From Mesorhizobium sp. (GTDB taxonomy: Bacteria; Pseudomonadota; Alphaproteobacteria; Rhizobiales; Rhizobiaceae), in contig SAPZ01000006.1 in the NCBI GenBank assembly GCA_004020875.1, positions 186,001 through 250,000 of the forward strand: a stretch of 64,000 nt of DNA. The letters are read 5' to 3'. The notes beneath the pieces are model-generated. The model ran no database searches. It saw only the letters and a program-made list of their open reading frames with translations, and was not told the origin of the DNA. Below are positions 35,916 through 45,890 of this stretch, one piece after another; positions within the stretch are counted from its first letter, which is position 1; the number at the start of each line of letters is the position of its first letter. A program made the translations under genes and the position numbers.

Positions 35916-36512
35916 TCATTCGCACTGATACTGACTCAGCGCCCATTCGCCGGTGACGGACAGGAGGTCGGAGACCTTCCAGGTGCCACCGACCTTCTTC
36001 AGCTTCCATTCCAGGCGGTGCTGGTGGCCCTCGACGACGAAGGCGACGACCACCTTGGCCTCGTCGCCGTTGACGGCCTCGATGGTGCGCAGGCTCTTGT
36101 CGATGGCGAGCTTGTCATAGTCGGCATTGTCGAGCGCCATGTTGGGGTCGAGACATTCGCCCTGGCCCGAGGCGCGCAGCGCATCGCTCTTGTCGAGCAC
36201 GGTTTTCGCCGGATCGGTGAAGTTCTTGCGCTGGGCCGGATCCAGTTCCAGTCCGAGATGCTCGTAGAAGGGCTTCACCACCGCGGTCGGCGATCCGGGC
36301 AGAACAGGGGCGGCAGGCGCCGGTTCGGCCGGGCTGCTGTCCGGCGCTGTCGCCGCAGGCGGCGAGGTGTCGACCGCAGGCGACGACGTGTTGTCGCCGG
36401 ATGAGGCTTTCGGCGGCGGCGAGCCGAAGAGCCCCTGCGCGTTGCCGCCGCCGCTCAGCCCCGCGGCCAGCATCGACAAGCTCGCCAGCGCGAGGACGAG
36501 ACGGCGAAGCAC
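35916..36512 (-). CDS. Exported DUF3828-like protein, paralogue 1
   Basis: 198 residues from GTG 36512, which has GGAG at 8 bp and avoids a 20-bp overlap with the upstream gene; an in-frame upstream codon at 36536 is the alternative. Signal peptide LRRLVLALASLSMLAAG, then a 50-residue Pro/Ser/Ala linker, then a small domain with KPFYEHLGLELDPAQRKNFT, IEAVNGDEAKVVV and LKKVGGTWKVSDLLS, ending in cysteine-containing SQYQCE. The domain is clearly homologous to the gene just upstream. Probable periplasmic or surface protein of unknown function. Confidence 0.75.
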   Translation of the reverse strand: MLRRLVLALASLSMLAAGLSGGGNAQGLFGSPPPKASSGDNTSSPAVDTSPPAATAPDSSPAEPAPAAPVLPGSPTAVVKPFYEHLGLELDPAQRKNFTDPAKTVLDKSDALRASGQGECLDPNMALDNADYDKLAIDKSLRTIEAVNGDEAKVVVAFVVEGHQHRLEWKLKKVGGTWKVSDLLSVTGEWALSQYQCE

Positions 36513-36516
36513 GGCA

Positions 36517-36990
36517 TCACTCCGTCGAGGCGCCACATTCCAGCGCGCTGAGCTTCCAGTCGCTGGTCTTGGAGCTGATGTCGGCGATCTTCCACTTGCC
36601 GTCCACTTTCTTCAGCGACCACACCATTTCGCGTTTGGAGTCATCGCCTTCCGGGAAAAGATTGAAGTTAGCCGTCACCTCGGCGGTGTCGCCATTGACG
36701 GCCTCTGTGAGCTTCAGCGTCTTCGACAGGGTCTTCTGGTCGAAATCCTGGGCGTCGAGGCCGGGATCGAAATCGATGCAGGACACCTCGTCAGGCTTCT
36801 CCTTCTGCGCCTTGTCGTTGGCTTCGAACAGCTTTGTCACCGGCTCGGTGAAGCGGTCGCGGTATTTGGCGTCTCCCTCGAACTTCACCGAAGGCACGTA
36901 GAAGAACTTCACGGCGTTGGAGGCCGGCCCGGCGAGCACGGCGCCGGGCAAGGCGATCGAGAAGACAGCGGCAAGCACTATCGGCTTCAT
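36517..36990 (-). CDS. Exported DUF3828-like protein, paralogue 2
   Basis: 157 residues with signal peptide MKPIVLAAVFSIALPGAVLA. The mature domain shares with its neighbour the pattern AVKFFY, FTEPVTKLF, LTEAVNGDTAEVTA and LKKVDGKWKIADISS, plus two cysteines (SCIDFDPG and LECGAS) that could pair. CGGAGAT precedes the ATG. The two genes form a tandem duplication with 4 bp between them. Function unknown. Confidence 0.78.
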   Translation of the reverse strand: MKPIVLAAVFSIALPGAVLAGPASNAVKFFYVPSVKFEGDAKYRDRFTEPVTKLFEANDKAQKEKPDEVSCIDFDPGLDAQDFDQKTLSKTLKLTEAVNGDTAEVTANFNLFPEGDDSKREMVWSLKKVDGKWKIADISSKTSDWKLSALECGASTE

Positions 36991-37082
36991 GCAGGATCTC
37001 CGGGGTTCGGTGCGTGGCGGCACGCTTGCCACCACGCATCCTGCATATCGCCTTTTTTGCGGCTCATGAAGTCCAGGCGTGC

Positions 37083-38732
37083 TCAGGCATCCAGCCAGAC
37101 GTTCTGGAAGTCCATTTCATAGGTCTGATGCATCGAATAGTTCTTCACCTTCTTGTTCATGTGGCAGTAAAGCTTCTGCCAGAAGGGCTGAATGATGACG
37201 CCGGAGTCCTGCAGGATCGCCTCGACGTCCTTCATCACCTGCTTGCGCTTGGCGACGTCGATGAGCGACAGCGCCTCCTTGAGCTTGGCGTCGAACTCCG
37301 GATTGGAATAGGCCGTCTCGTTCCAGGCCTCACCGGTGCGGTAGCCAAGCGCCAGCACCTGGACGCCGAGCGGGCGCATGTACCAGATGGTCATGGAATA
37401 GGGATATTTCGTCCAGTCGTTCCAGAAGGTCGAACCCGGCAGCACAGTGCGCTTCACCTTGATGCCGGCGTCGCGCAGCTGGCCGGCGATGGCGTCGCCG
37501 GTGTTCTTCTGCCATTCGTCCTCGACGGTGATCAGCTCATGCTCGAAATCGGCCTGGCCTGCCTCCGCCATCAGCTTCTTGGCGCCGGCGGCGTCGCGCT
37601 GCTTCTTGGGCAGCGGATAGTATTCGGGGTGGATCGGGGCGACGTGATGGTTCTCGCCGACCGTGCCGCGCCCGTTGTATCCGAGTTGCATGACCTGGTT
37701 GTTGTCGACCGCCATCTGCAACGCGTTGCGCACCCGTTTGTCGTCATACGGCTTATGCGTGATGTTGGTGCGGGCGACGAGGGTTGTCGCCGTCGCGACC
37801 TCCGATTTCACCAGATTCATCTTGTCCAGAGGGTCGATGAAATCGGCCGGCGTCTCGAAATCGAGGTCGATCTCGCCCGAATCGAAGGCGTTCAGCGTCG
37901 CGTTGAAGTCGGTGCCGTAGTCGATGAACTCCACCCCGTCGAGCGGCGCTTCACCGCCCCACCACTTGCCGTTCTTGCGACGCTTGACGACCGCCTTCGA
38001 CCCGACCGCATAGGACACAAGCTCGAACGCTCCGGTACCGATCGGCTTCTTGATCGGGTCGGCGCCGTCCTTGTCGAAGTCGCGATGCACGACCAGCGCC
38101 GGATAGTCGGTGAGGCCCGGGATGATGGCGATGTCGGCTTCGACGAGCTTCAGCTTGACCGTGTGGTCGTCGACCTTGGTGATTGCGCCATCCTTGGCCT
38201 TGCCGGTCTTGGTGTCGATCAGCGCGCCGACACGGGCGGCCATGGAATTGCCGGAAGCCGCCTTGTCGCACCAGCGGTTCAGATTGGCGACCACGTCGTC
38301 GGCATTGAAGGCATCGCCATTGTTCCAGGTGACGCCCTTGCGCAGATGCAGCGTGTATTCGGTGGCGTCGTCATTCACGTCCCAGCTTTCGAGCAGCACG
38401 GGCTCAAAGGTGAACTGGTGCGTGTAGCGAACCAGGGGCTCCAGCCAGCAGCGGGTGACGTTCGCCATCTCGGTCCAGTCATAGGTGCGCGGATCCTTCT
38501 GCGCCTTGACCGACATCGCGACATGCAGCGTTCCGCCCTTCTTCGGCTCGTCGGCCAGCGCCTTGGTCGGCGCGGCAAGGCCGAGCATGCCATAGGCGAA
38601 AGCCGTCGATGCGCCGAAGGCGCTGGCCAACGCCAGGAATTCACGGCGGTCGACACGGCCCGCGCGCGCCTCCTCGGCCATCGCCTCGATCGCGGCCGGG
38701 ACCCGGTCACCATTGCTTCTGAAGATTGTCAT
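37083..38732 (-). CDS. ABC transporter substrate-binding protein, peptide/opine (family 5) type
   Basis: 549-residue extracellular solute-binding protein of the DppA/OppA family. The N-terminus carries a twin-arginine signal ([15 protein letters not shown], residues about 26-40). Mature features include [21 protein letters not shown] near residue 140, the family-5 signature region. AGAAAG precedes the ATG at 38732. It lies 59 bp after the MttB-family gene and probably shares its transcript, yet no permease or ATPase genes are adjacent. Ligand unknown; a quaternary amine or opine-like compound is a guess from the neighbour. Confidence 0.9.
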   Translation of the reverse strand: MTIFRSNGDRVPAAIEAMAEEARAGRVDRREFLALASAFGASTAFAYGMLGLAAPTKALADEPKKGGTLHVAMSVKAQKDPRTYDWTEMANVTRCWLEPLVRYTHQFTFEPVLLESWDVNDDATEYTLHLRKGVTWNNGDAFNADDVVANLNRWCDKAASGNSMAARVGALIDTKTGKAKDGAITKVDDHTVKLKLVEADIAIIPGLTDYPALVVHRDFDKDGADPIKKPIGTGAFELVSYAVGSKAVVKRRKNGKWWGGEAPLDGVEFIDYGTDFNATLNAFDSGEIDLDFETPADFIDPLDKMNLVKSEVATATTLVARTNITHKPYDDKRVRNALQMAVDNNQVMQLGYNGRGTVGENHHVAPIHPEYYPLPKKQRDAAGAKKLMAEAGQADFEHELITVEDEWQKNTGDAIAGQLRDAGIKVKRTVLPGSTFWNDWTKYPYSMTIWYMRPLGVQVLALGYRTGEAWNETAYSNPEFDAKLKEALSLIDVAKRKQVMKDVEAILQDSGVIIQPFWQKLYCHMNKKVKNYSMHQTYEMDFQNVWLDA

Positions 38733-38791
38733 TTTCTTTCTCCCATTGGTTTGATCGGGTCTTTTCGCCCGTCTGCTTGAACTGTGATCTA

Positions 38792-40342
38792 TCAAGTAAC
38801 GCTGTCCGGCAGTTTTTCCTCACGCCGCGCGATCAAATCCTTGAGACCCTCGGCGATGCCCTCGTCGAGCTTCGGCTCCTGATAGTCGGCCAGCATGGCG
38901 CGCGCCTTTTCGAGTCCGCGCGTATCGTGGTCCTTGGCGCCCTCGGCGCTCCATTGCTCGAAGGAATTGAAATCCATGATTGTGGGCATAAAGAAGGCAC
39001 TCTCGAAATGCTCGAGCGTGTGCTGCGTGCCGAGGAAATGCCCCTGCGGGCCGACCTCGCGGATCGCCGCCATAGCATCCTTGAAATCGTCGAAGGACAC
39101 ACCGCCGGCATATTTGTACCAGCCGACCAGCTGCTCGCAGTCGGTGGCGAATTTCGAATAGCCGCAGGTCAGTCCCGCCTCCAGCCAACCGGCCGAATGC
39201 CAGATGTAGTTGGCGCCGGAGAGGATCGCGGCATGCATCAGCATATTCGCCTCATAGCCCGCCTGCGCGTCGTTGAGCTTCGAGCCGACATGGAAGCCGG
39301 ACGTGCGCCATGGCAGCTTGTACTTCCTGGCCAGCGCCCCCATCAGATACATCATCTGTGCCGCCTCGGGCGTGCCGCCCATCGGCGCGCCGGTCTTCAT
39401 GTCGACTGTCACCATGAACTGACCGTAGAGCTGCGGCGAGCCGGGCCGGATGAGCTGGGTCAGCGCCACGCCGGCGAGCGCTTCGGCGTTGACCTGCGCC
39501 ACCGCGCCGACGGCGGAGGCCGAGGTCGAGGCGCCGCACAGCGCGAAAGGCGCCAGGATCAGCGGCTGATTGTGGCTCGCATAGACCCGCATGGCGTCGA
39601 TCATGGTGGCATCCCACACCAGCGGCGAATTGCAGTTGGTGATCGCAACCAGCACCGGGTTGTCGCGCACGAACTCCTCGCCGAAGACGATGCCAGCCAT
39701 CGCCATCGTGTCCTCGGCGCGCTCCTTGGACGTGACGATGCCCATGAAGGGCTTGTCGGAATGCTTCAGCGCCGAATGGATGATGTGGAGGTGCCGCTTC
39801 GGCACCGCGATTTCCATCGGCTCGCAGATGACCGAGCTCGAGGAATGCAGCGCCGGCGCCATGTAGGCCATCTTGTGGAAATTGTTGAGGTCGGCGAGCG
39901 TGCCGTAGCGGCGCTTGTTGTCGAGGTCGCGGACATAGGGCGCGCCATACATCGGCACGAAGATCGAATTCTTGCCGCCGACCCGCACGGTGCGCTCGGG
40001 ATTGCGCGCATGGAGCGTGAATTCCGCCGGAACCTTCGAGACCAGCTCCATCAGCAGCGCGCGGTCGATGCGGACGCGCGTTTGCCTGACATCGGCGCCG
40101 GCCGCCTTCCAGAGCTCGATCGCGCCGTCGTCGCGGAATTCGCAGCCCACTTCCTCGAGAATCTTCAGCGATTCCTCGTGGATCAGTTCCACCGCCTCGT
40201 CGGGCACGATCTCATAGGCGGGGATCTTCCGCACAAGGGTTGGGAAGGACGCGATCGGCGCACTTCTCAATGCCTTCCGGCCAAGGCGACCACCGCCGCG
40301 GCGGTGAGTCTGTTCGGTCAGTTCAACGGCCGGTGCGTTCAT
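38792..40342 (-). CDS. Trimethylamine methyltransferase (MttB) family protein, non-pyrrolysine
   Basis: 516 residues of the MttB superfamily (corrinoid-protein methyltransferases). Motifs include [17 protein letters not shown] near residue 65, [11 protein letters not shown] near 265 and [18 protein letters not shown] near 400. There is no in-frame amber codon, so it is a non-pyrrolysine member, the class that acts on glycine betaine, proline betaine or carnitine in other bacteria. AAGGAG precedes the ATG at 40342. No corrinoid protein (MttC-like) or methylcobamide:THF methyltransferase is in the window. Divergent from a LysR gene; upstream of the solute-binding protein. Confidence 0.9.
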   Translation of the reverse strand: MNAPAVELTEQTHRRGGGRLGRKALRSAPIASFPTLVRKIPAYEIVPDEAVELIHEESLKILEEVGCEFRDDGAIELWKAAGADVRQTRVRIDRALLMELVSKVPAEFTLHARNPERTVRVGGKNSIFVPMYGAPYVRDLDNKRRYGTLADLNNFHKMAYMAPALHSSSSVICEPMEIAVPKRHLHIIHSALKHSDKPFMGIVTSKERAEDTMAMAGIVFGEEFVRDNPVLVAITNCNSPLVWDATMIDAMRVYASHNQPLILAPFALCGASTSASAVGAVAQVNAEALAGVALTQLIRPGSPQLYGQFMVTVDMKTGAPMGGTPEAAQMMYLMGALARKYKLPWRTSGFHVGSKLNDAQAGYEANMLMHAAILSGANYIWHSAGWLEAGLTCGYSKFATDCEQLVGWYKYAGGVSFDDFKDAMAAIREVGPQGHFLGTQHTLEHFESAFFMPTIMDFNSFEQWSAEGAKDHDTRGLEKARAMLADYQEPKLDEGIAEGLKDLIARREEKLPDSVT

Positions 40343-40419
40343 GGAGGCTCCTTCTTCCCGCCCGACCAACTTAGCGAGACGAAATATGGATGTGATGCTG
40401 GAAAATCCTGATCTCTTGT

Positions 40420-40434
40420 ATAAGGTCAGCTTAT
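40420..40434. promoter_or_regulatory. LysR-type palindrome at the start of the LysR gene
   Basis: ATAAG-GTCAG-CTTAT is a perfect interrupted palindrome that contains a T-N11-A LysR box and overlaps the LysR start codon at 40433. It lies in the 90-bp divergent region with the MttB-family gene, so it may serve autoregulation. Confidence 0.45.
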
Positions 40435-41335
40435 GCGAAACCTGCGCCATCTCCTGCCCTCCGCTGGCAGCCTCATCGTCTTCGAGGCTGCGGGCCGGCT
40501 GTCCAGCTTCACCGCCGCCGGACGCGAGCTCGGCATGACGCAGGCCGCCGTCTCCTACGCCGTGCGCGGGCTGGAGGAGCAGCTTGGCGCAAAGCTCTTC
40601 CAGCGCCGCCACCGGCAGGTGCTTCTGACGGAAGCCGGCGAACGCTTCCACGCGGATGTTTCGCTCGGTCTTTCGCATATCCGCAAGTCCGCTGAGGACC
40701 TTCGCCTGCAGGCGACGGGGGGTCATGTGACCTTGGCCGCCTCGACAGCCTTCGGCTCGTTCTGGATGATGCCGCGCCTGCAGCAGTTCCGCGACGAACT
40801 GCCGGGCGTCGACCTGCGCATCCAGACCGCCGACCGCGACCTCGACATCATCGCCGAGGGGATTCCGCTCGGCGTGCGCGGCGGCGTGCCGCGCGACTGG
40901 CCGGACTATCATTCTCTATCGCTCTCCGACGAAGAGATCTTTCCGGTCGCGGGGCCGAGCTATCTCGCCAAATTCGGCAAGCCGCGGACGGTCGAGGAGT
41001 TGGCGACGCACCGGCTGATCCATCTGGAAGAACCTTATCGCGAGGCGCCGACCTGGGACGAATGGTTCGCATCGGCCGGAACCAGCCTGCGCAATGCCGA
41101 GCGCGGCCTGCGCATCAACGACTATGCGCTGGTGATCCAGGCGGTGATGGAAGGACAAGGCATCTCGCTCGGCTGGCGGCACCTGGTCGAGCGTCTTGTG
41201 GCGTCAGGACTGCTGGTGCCGGTGACGGATCATGTGATGAGGACCGGCATCGGCTTCCATGTGATCTGGCCGAAGAACCGCGACCTCAGCGACAATGCGC
41301 GCAAGGTAAGGGACTGGCTGGTGGCCCAGGCGTGA
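40433..41335 (+). CDS. LysR family transcriptional regulator
   Basis: 300 residues. N-terminal helix-turn-helix (SFTAAGRELGMTQAAVSYAVRGLEEQLGAKLFQR, residues about 24-58) and a periplasmic-binding-like effector domain of the GcvA type. Divergent from the MttB-family gene, so it probably controls that gene and the binding protein behind it. No Shine-Dalgarno is visible because the start overlaps a palindrome. mutL follows 45 bp later on the same strand but has its own -10 box. Confidence 0.9.
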   Translation: MRNLRHLLPSAGSLIVFEAAGRLSSFTAAGRELGMTQAAVSYAVRGLEEQLGAKLFQRRHRQVLLTEAGERFHADVSLGLSHIRKSAEDLRLQATGGHVTLAASTAFGSFWMMPRLQQFRDELPGVDLRIQTADRDLDIIAEGIPLGVRGGVPRDWPDYHSLSLSDEEIFPVAGPSYLAKFGKPRTVEELATHRLIHLEEPYREAPTWDEWFASAGTSLRNAERGLRINDYALVIQAVMEGQGISLGWRHLVERLVASGLLVPVTDHVMRTGIGFHVIWPKNRDLSDNARKVRDWLVAQA

Positions 41336-41368
41336 ACTGACCCCTCCCCCACCCCGTTCGAATCCGCC

Positions 41369-41374
41369 TATAAT
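41369..41374 (+). promoter_or_regulatory. -10 box for mutL, possibly leaderless
   Basis: TATAAT, a consensus -10 hexamer, ends 6 bp before the mutL ATG. Transcription would begin at or next to the start codon, and no Shine-Dalgarno is present. Confidence 0.5.
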
Positions 41375-41380
41375 CGCCGG

Positions 41381-43246
41381 ATGCCCATTCGCCAGCTTTC
41401 CGAAACGATGATCAACCAGATCGCCGCCGGCGAGGTCATCGAACGTCCGGCGAGCGTGGTGAAGGAGCTGGTCGAGAATGCGCTCGATGCCGGTGCGTCC
41501 CGCGTGGAGATCGTCACCGCCGGCGGCGGGCTGAATCTCATCCGCGTCACCGATGACGGCTCGGGAATTCCCGAACAGGAACTCGCTCTGGCGGTCGCGC
41601 GGCACTGCACCTCGAAGCTCTCCGACGACATCCACGATATCCGTTCGCTCGGCTTCCGCGGCGAGGCGCTGCCCTCGATCGGTTCGGTGGCACGGCTGTC
41701 TATCCGCTCGCGCACGGCGTTCGACAGCGCGGCAGAGATCGGCATCGACGGCGGCAGGGTCTCGGCGGTGAAGCCGGCGGCGGCCAACCGCGGCACAACG
41801 ATCGAGGTGCGCGACCTCTTCTTCGCCACGCCGGCCAGGCTCAAATTCATGAAAGGCGAGCGCGCCGAGAGTTCGGCCACCAGCGACGTCGTGAAGCGGA
41901 TCGCGATCGCCTTCCCGGCGGTGCGCTTCACGCTGACCGGCTCAGATCGATCGACCTTGGAACTGCCGGCAACCAGCGACACACCGGAAGGCCGGCTCGC
42001 CCGGGTCGCGCAGGTGATGGGTAAAGACTTCCCGGACAATGCCATCGCCATCGATGCCATGCGCGATGGCGTGCATCTTGCCGGCCATGTCTCGATCCCA
42101 TCCTACACGCGGGCCAACGCGCTCCAGCAATATGCCTATGTCAACGGACGGCCGGTGCGCGATAAGCTGATCGCCGGCGCGATCCGCGGCGCCTTCGCCG
42201 ACGTGCTGCCGCGCGACCGGCACGCAGTCACCGTGCTCTTCCTGTCGCTCGATCCTTCGACCGTCGACGTCAATGTCCACCCGGCCAAGGCGGATGTGCG
42301 GTTCCGCGATCCCGGGCTGGTGCGGGGCCTGATCGTCGGGGCCATACGCGAGGCGCTGGCCGGCGCCGGTATCCGCGCCGCAACCACCGGCGCCGCCGGC
42401 ATGATGGCGGCCTTCAGGCCGGGCGCGGCGCCCTATTCGCATCCGGGTCCAGCCGGAGGCCACCGCAGTTACGAAGCCGCCCACCGGGCCTCGGCGGGTT
42501 TCGACCTGTCGCGCTCGGGTCAGCGGCCACTCGACATGACCTATGGTGAACCGGGGCCGCGGTTCAATGGCTTCGCGGAAACGGAGCAAGCCGCCTTCAA
42601 CACCGGCCAACTCGCCAGCGCCGATGCCCGCGCCGGCATGGCCGAACCGGCCGAAGCGCTGCTCGGCATGGTGCTGGGCGCGGCACGCGCGCAGGTGCAT
42701 GAGAATTATATCGTCGCGCAGACCAGGGATTCGCTCGTCATCGTGGACCAGCATGCCGCGCATGAGCGGCTGGTCTATGAGGCGCTGAAAAATGCGCTGC
42801 ATTCGCGCGCCGTGCCTTCACAAATGCTTCTGCTGCCTGAGATCGTCGACCTGCCGGAAGAAGATGCCGAGCGGCTGGCGATGCACTCCGAGACGCTTGC
42901 CAAATTCGGGCTTGGCCTGGAACGCTTCGGCCCCGGCGCGGTGGCGGTGCGCGAGACGCCGTCGATGCTCGGCGAAACCAACGTGCAGCAACTGGTGCGC
43001 GACCTTGCCGACGAGCTCGCCGACAACGACACCGTCGAGACGCTCAAAGAGCGGCTGGACAAGATCGCCGCGACCATGGCCTGCCATGGTTCCGTCCGCT
43101 CGGGCCGGCTGCTCAAGGCCGAGGAGATGAACGCGCTCCTGCGCCAGATGGAAGCGACGCCCGGCTCCGGCACCTGCAACCACGGCCGCCCGACCTATAT
43201 CGAGCTCAAGCTCGCCGATATCGAAAGGTTGTTCGGGCGGCGGTGA
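41381..43246 (+). CDS. mutL: DNA mismatch repair protein MutL
   Basis: 621-residue MutL. N-terminal GHKL ATPase with [23 protein letters not shown] and [11 protein letters not shown], a proline/glycine-rich linker (about 345-435) and a C-terminal dimerisation/endonuclease domain. The metal-binding [12 protein letters not shown] motif (DQHAx2Ex4E) together with ACHGSVRSG and CNHGRP indicates an active nicking endonuclease, as expected in bacteria without MutH. The ATG at 41381 is preceded by TATAAT and no ribosome site. It is convergent with the EamA transporter gene. Confidence 0.97.
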   Translation: MPIRQLSETMINQIAAGEVIERPASVVKELVENALDAGASRVEIVTAGGGLNLIRVTDDGSGIPEQELALAVARHCTSKLSDDIHDIRSLGFRGEALPSIGSVARLSIRSRTAFDSAAEIGIDGGRVSAVKPAAANRGTTIEVRDLFFATPARLKFMKGERAESSATSDVVKRIAIAFPAVRFTLTGSDRSTLELPATSDTPEGRLARVAQVMGKDFPDNAIAIDAMRDGVHLAGHVSIPSYTRANALQQYAYVNGRPVRDKLIAGAIRGAFADVLPRDRHAVTVLFLSLDPSTVDVNVHPAKADVRFRDPGLVRGLIVGAIREALAGAGIRAATTGAAGMMAAFRPGAAPYSHPGPAGGHRSYEAAHRASAGFDLSRSGQRPLDMTYGEPGPRFNGFAETEQAAFNTGQLASADARAGMAEPAEALLGMVLGAARAQVHENYIVAQTRDSLVIVDQHAAHERLVYEALKNALHSRAVPSQMLLLPEIVDLPEEDAERLAMHSETLAKFGLGLERFGPGAVAVRETPSMLGETNVQQLVRDLADELADNDTVETLKERLDKIAATMACHGSVRSGRLLKAEEMNALLRQMEATPGSGTCNHGRPTYIELKLADIERLFGRR

Positions 43247-43267
43247 GAAACTGCGCCGGGCGCCAAT

Positions 43268-44161
43268 CTATCGCTTCAGATTCACCACGATCACGCCGCC
43301 CAGCGCCAGCGCGCCGCCAAGGATACCGAGCAGGCTCGGCACTTCGCCCAGCCAGAAGAAACCGATCAGCGCGGAGGTCGGCGAGACCAGATAGAGGAAA
43401 TTCGAGGCGCGGGCGGCCGGCAGGCGCGAGAGGGCGGTTGCCCAGGCGGCATAGGCGATCAACGAGGGCACGATGCCGAGATAGATGACCGCGCCAAGCC
43501 CGGCAGTGTCGGCGACCGCCGCCTGCGAAAAGGCTTCCGGCAGGAACGGCGACAGGCAAAGCGCGCCGAGCACCATGTTGAAAGCGGAGATCGTCAGCGG
43601 ATGATGGCGGGCGAAGAGCGGCTTTTGCACGATGGTGTTGACGGCAGAACAGAGCGCGGAGCCCAGCACCAGCAACGCGCCGTTGTTGAAATGCAGGCCG
43701 TGCCCGTCGGCCACCGCGATGATGCCAATGCCGGCGAAGGAGATGACGGTGCCCAGCCAGGCGATGCCGGAAAAGCGCTCGCCGAGCAGGGCCATGGCCA
43801 TGATTGCCGTGAAGATCGGGCTGACATTGATGATGAAGCCGGCCGCGCCCGCCGAGACGGTCAGCTCGCCGAAATTGAGCATGGCGGTATAGAGCGCGAC
43901 GAAGATGGCGCCGCCAAAGGCAAACCGCCACAGCTCGTCGATCCTGGGCAGCGCCGGGCGCTTCACCGCGAGAAATATGCCGGCCGGAACCGCCGCGATG
44001 GCAAAGCGCAGCGCGCCGAGTTCCAGCGGCTGGAAAGCGGCAAGGCCGGCACGGATCGCGGGGAAAGCCGAGGCCCAGCCAAGCACCGTCAGCGCGACGG
44101 CGATGACCGCCGTGCCGTCCATGCGCTGTGTCTCATTCAACGTGCCGGTGTAAGCGCTCAT
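43268..44161 (-). CDS. EamA/DMT family transporter
   Basis: 297 residues with ten hydrophobic helices in two EamA repeats; GWASAFPAIRAGLAAFQPLELGALRF at the start and SPTSALIGFFWLGEVPS near the C-terminus are typical. Members export metabolites such as amino acids or their derivatives. Start ATG 44161 has GAGG at 9 bp, which is better than ATGs further upstream. Divergent from a LysR gene 90 bp away that probably controls it. The transported compound is unknown. Confidence 0.88.
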   Translation of the reverse strand: MSAYTGTLNETQRMDGTAVIAVALTVLGWASAFPAIRAGLAAFQPLELGALRFAIAAVPAGIFLAVKRPALPRIDELWRFAFGGAIFVALYTAMLNFGELTVSAGAAGFIINVSPIFTAIMAMALLGERFSGIAWLGTVISFAGIGIIAVADGHGLHFNNGALLVLGSALCSAVNTIVQKPLFARHHPLTISAFNMVLGALCLSPFLPEAFSQAAVADTAGLGAVIYLGIVPSLIAYAAWATALSRLPAARASNFLYLVSPTSALIGFFWLGEVPSLLGILGGALALGGVIVVNLKR

Positions 44162-44251
44162 TGCCGTGACCTCGTCCTCTTGTGCCATGGATGCAGAAAA
44201 CGCCATTGCCGGCAAATTGACAAACGAGCAATTCGAGGATCAGGTGTGAGC

Positions 44252-45196
44252 ATGGATCACAGCTTGGACCAGCTATTGCCGTTGGAAACCTTGCGGGCCT
44301 TCGATGCCGCGGCGCGTACGGGGAGTTTTTCTGCGGCGGCGGAGAAACTCAACCTCACCCATGGCGCGGTGAGTCGCCAAATTGCCAAGCTCGAGGACTG
44401 GCTGGGGCTGAAAGTGTTCGAGCGCAATGCGCGCGGCGTGACACTGACCATTGAGGGCAATCGCCTGCATCTTCGAACCACAGAGGCCTTCGCGCTGATT
44501 TCGGTCAATTCCGACCGCTGGGTCGAGCCGCGCGGCACTGCCGTGGTGCGGCTGGCCTCGATCCCGTCGGTGAGCGGGCTGTGGCTGATGCCGCGCATGG
44601 CGGCACTGGAAAACCATCCGACCAGGCTGCGCATCGTGCTCGATGTCGACAACCGCCAGGCCGATCTCGCCGACGAAGGCATCGACCTGTCCGTGCGCTG
44701 CGGGCGCGGGCGCATCCCCGGCCGCGTCTCGGTGCAACTCTTCGAGGAGCATATTTTCCCGATAGCCTCGCCGGAATTGGCGAAGGAGATCGGGCGTGGC
44801 GACCCTGCCCGACTGTTGAAATTCCCGCTGATCCACGATTCCGATGCTTCCGCCTGGCGCGCCTGGTTCGCGGCACAGGATATAGACTATCGCCCCCGTC
44901 CGCAGGATAGGCGTTTCGAAGACTATAATCTGGTGCTCGACGCGGCGGCGTATGGGCTGGGCATCGCGCTGGCGCGGCCGCCGCTGACAGCCGACCAGCT
45001 TGGATCCGGCCGTATCGTTGCCGTCGACGAGCGCGCCGCGCTCAATCCGGTATCCTATTGGATGGACCGCCCGGTCGGCCGGACGCGAGCCGCCGCGGCA
45101 GACCTAGCCAGGCGCATTGCCGAACAGGCGGGGCTTGCCCCGGAAAAGCTCGAAGCCTTCCTTCATGACGATGTCAGCGAAGCAGCAGCACCATGA
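44252..45196 (+). CDS. LysR family transcriptional regulator (GcvA-like)
   Basis: 314 residues. The HTH region LPLETLRAFDAAARTGSFS to LTHGAVSRQIAKLEDWLGLKVFER is of the GcvA/AmpR branch, followed by an effector domain with LADEGIDLSVRCGRG. Divergent from the EamA transporter, its likely target. AGGTG lies ahead of the ATG. The 3' end overlaps the convergent tail-anchored protein gene by 23 bp. Confidence 0.9.
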   Translation: MDHSLDQLLPLETLRAFDAAARTGSFSAAAEKLNLTHGAVSRQIAKLEDWLGLKVFERNARGVTLTIEGNRLHLRTTEAFALISVNSDRWVEPRGTAVVRLASIPSVSGLWLMPRMAALENHPTRLRIVLDVDNRQADLADEGIDLSVRCGRGRIPGRVSVQLFEEHIFPIASPELAKEIGRGDPARLLKFPLIHDSDASAWRAWFAAQDIDYRPRPQDRRFEDYNLVLDAAAYGLGIALARPPLTADQLGSGRIVAVDERAALNPVSYWMDRPVGRTRAAAADLARRIAEQAGLAPEKLEAFLHDDVSEAAAP

Positions 45197-45776
45197 TCGT
45201 TGCCGTCACCGCCGAGACGATGGCAGTGACCACCGAGATCGTCCAGAGGGATATCGGAGCGGGTTCCGATCGCGGGGCGTGTCCTGCCGGACGTGTGGAG
45301 GCGCCGCGCGGCTGAGGTGCGTTGGCGTTGGCCGCCACCAGCACCGCGGCGGAAGCGACGGCCGGCGCAAAAGTGGACGGCGCCGGCGCAACCGCGGGCC
45401 TGGAAATATTGTCTGTAACCGCTGCCTGCGGTGAGCCGAAGCCGCGCGGGGCCTGATCGGTATCCGTCGCCGTCCTCCCCGTCGAGGGTCTTGCCGGCGA
45501 ATCGTCGGCAACGGCATCGGGCTCCATCACGGCACGGTAAGCATCCTCGACCTCGGAGGACCACAGGCGCTGCGGCACCTGGGCGGCGGGGCGCGGCTGC
45601 GCGCTCTGCAGCGACTGGGCCGCGATTTGCGCCGCCTGCCCTGTCGAGGGCGCCTGCGGCTGGACCATCGTCTTGATCAAAGCCGCCACCGCCGGATCGG
45701 CCTTGGGCGACGGCACCGGCTGCGGGGTGAGCGCTTCGCCGATCAGTGCGTTCAAGCGGGTGGAGGTGATGTCCAT
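45174..45776 (-). CDS. Hypothetical C-terminally membrane-anchored protein
   Basis: 200 residues from ATG 45776 with GGAAG upstream; the longer frame runs through the neighbouring DUF2093 gene and was not accepted. ATG 45824 is another possibility. The protein has a short N-terminal helical part (NALIGEALTPQPVP), a long low-complexity Ala/Pro/Gln/Ser stretch and one C-terminal hydrophobic helix (WTISVVTAIVSAVTATIMVL), so it is probably tail-anchored in the inner membrane. No family recognised. Confidence 0.55.
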   Translation of the reverse strand: MDITSTRLNALIGEALTPQPVPSPKADPAVAALIKTMVQPQAPSTGQAAQIAAQSLQSAQPRPAAQVPQRLWSSEVEDAYRAVMEPDAVADDSPARPSTGRTATDTDQAPRGFGSPQAAVTDNISRPAVAPAPSTFAPAVASAAVLVAANANAPQPRGASTRPAGHAPRSEPAPISLWTISVVTAIVSAVTATIMVLLLR

Positions 45777-45826
45777 GCCGGCTTCCGGAAACCATTTTGA
45801 CGCTGAGCCATACTGCGTGAGCATTG

Positions 45827-45840
45827 CGTCAAGCTTGACG
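45827..45840. promoter_or_regulatory. 14-bp perfect palindrome in a divergent gap
   Basis: CGTCAAGCTTGACG lies between the tail-anchored protein gene and the DUF2093 gene. It may be an operator, but no regulator can be assigned. Confidence 0.35.
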
Positions 45841-45890
45841 TTGCCAGCGATTTGTGGCGATTGAAACCCTATGAACGCAAGCGTCCTTTC

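Noticed and set aside
38792..40342. Pyrrolysine-containing trimethylamine methyltransferase
   Set aside because: The frame has no internal amber codon, so the classical MttB with pyrrolysine is excluded.
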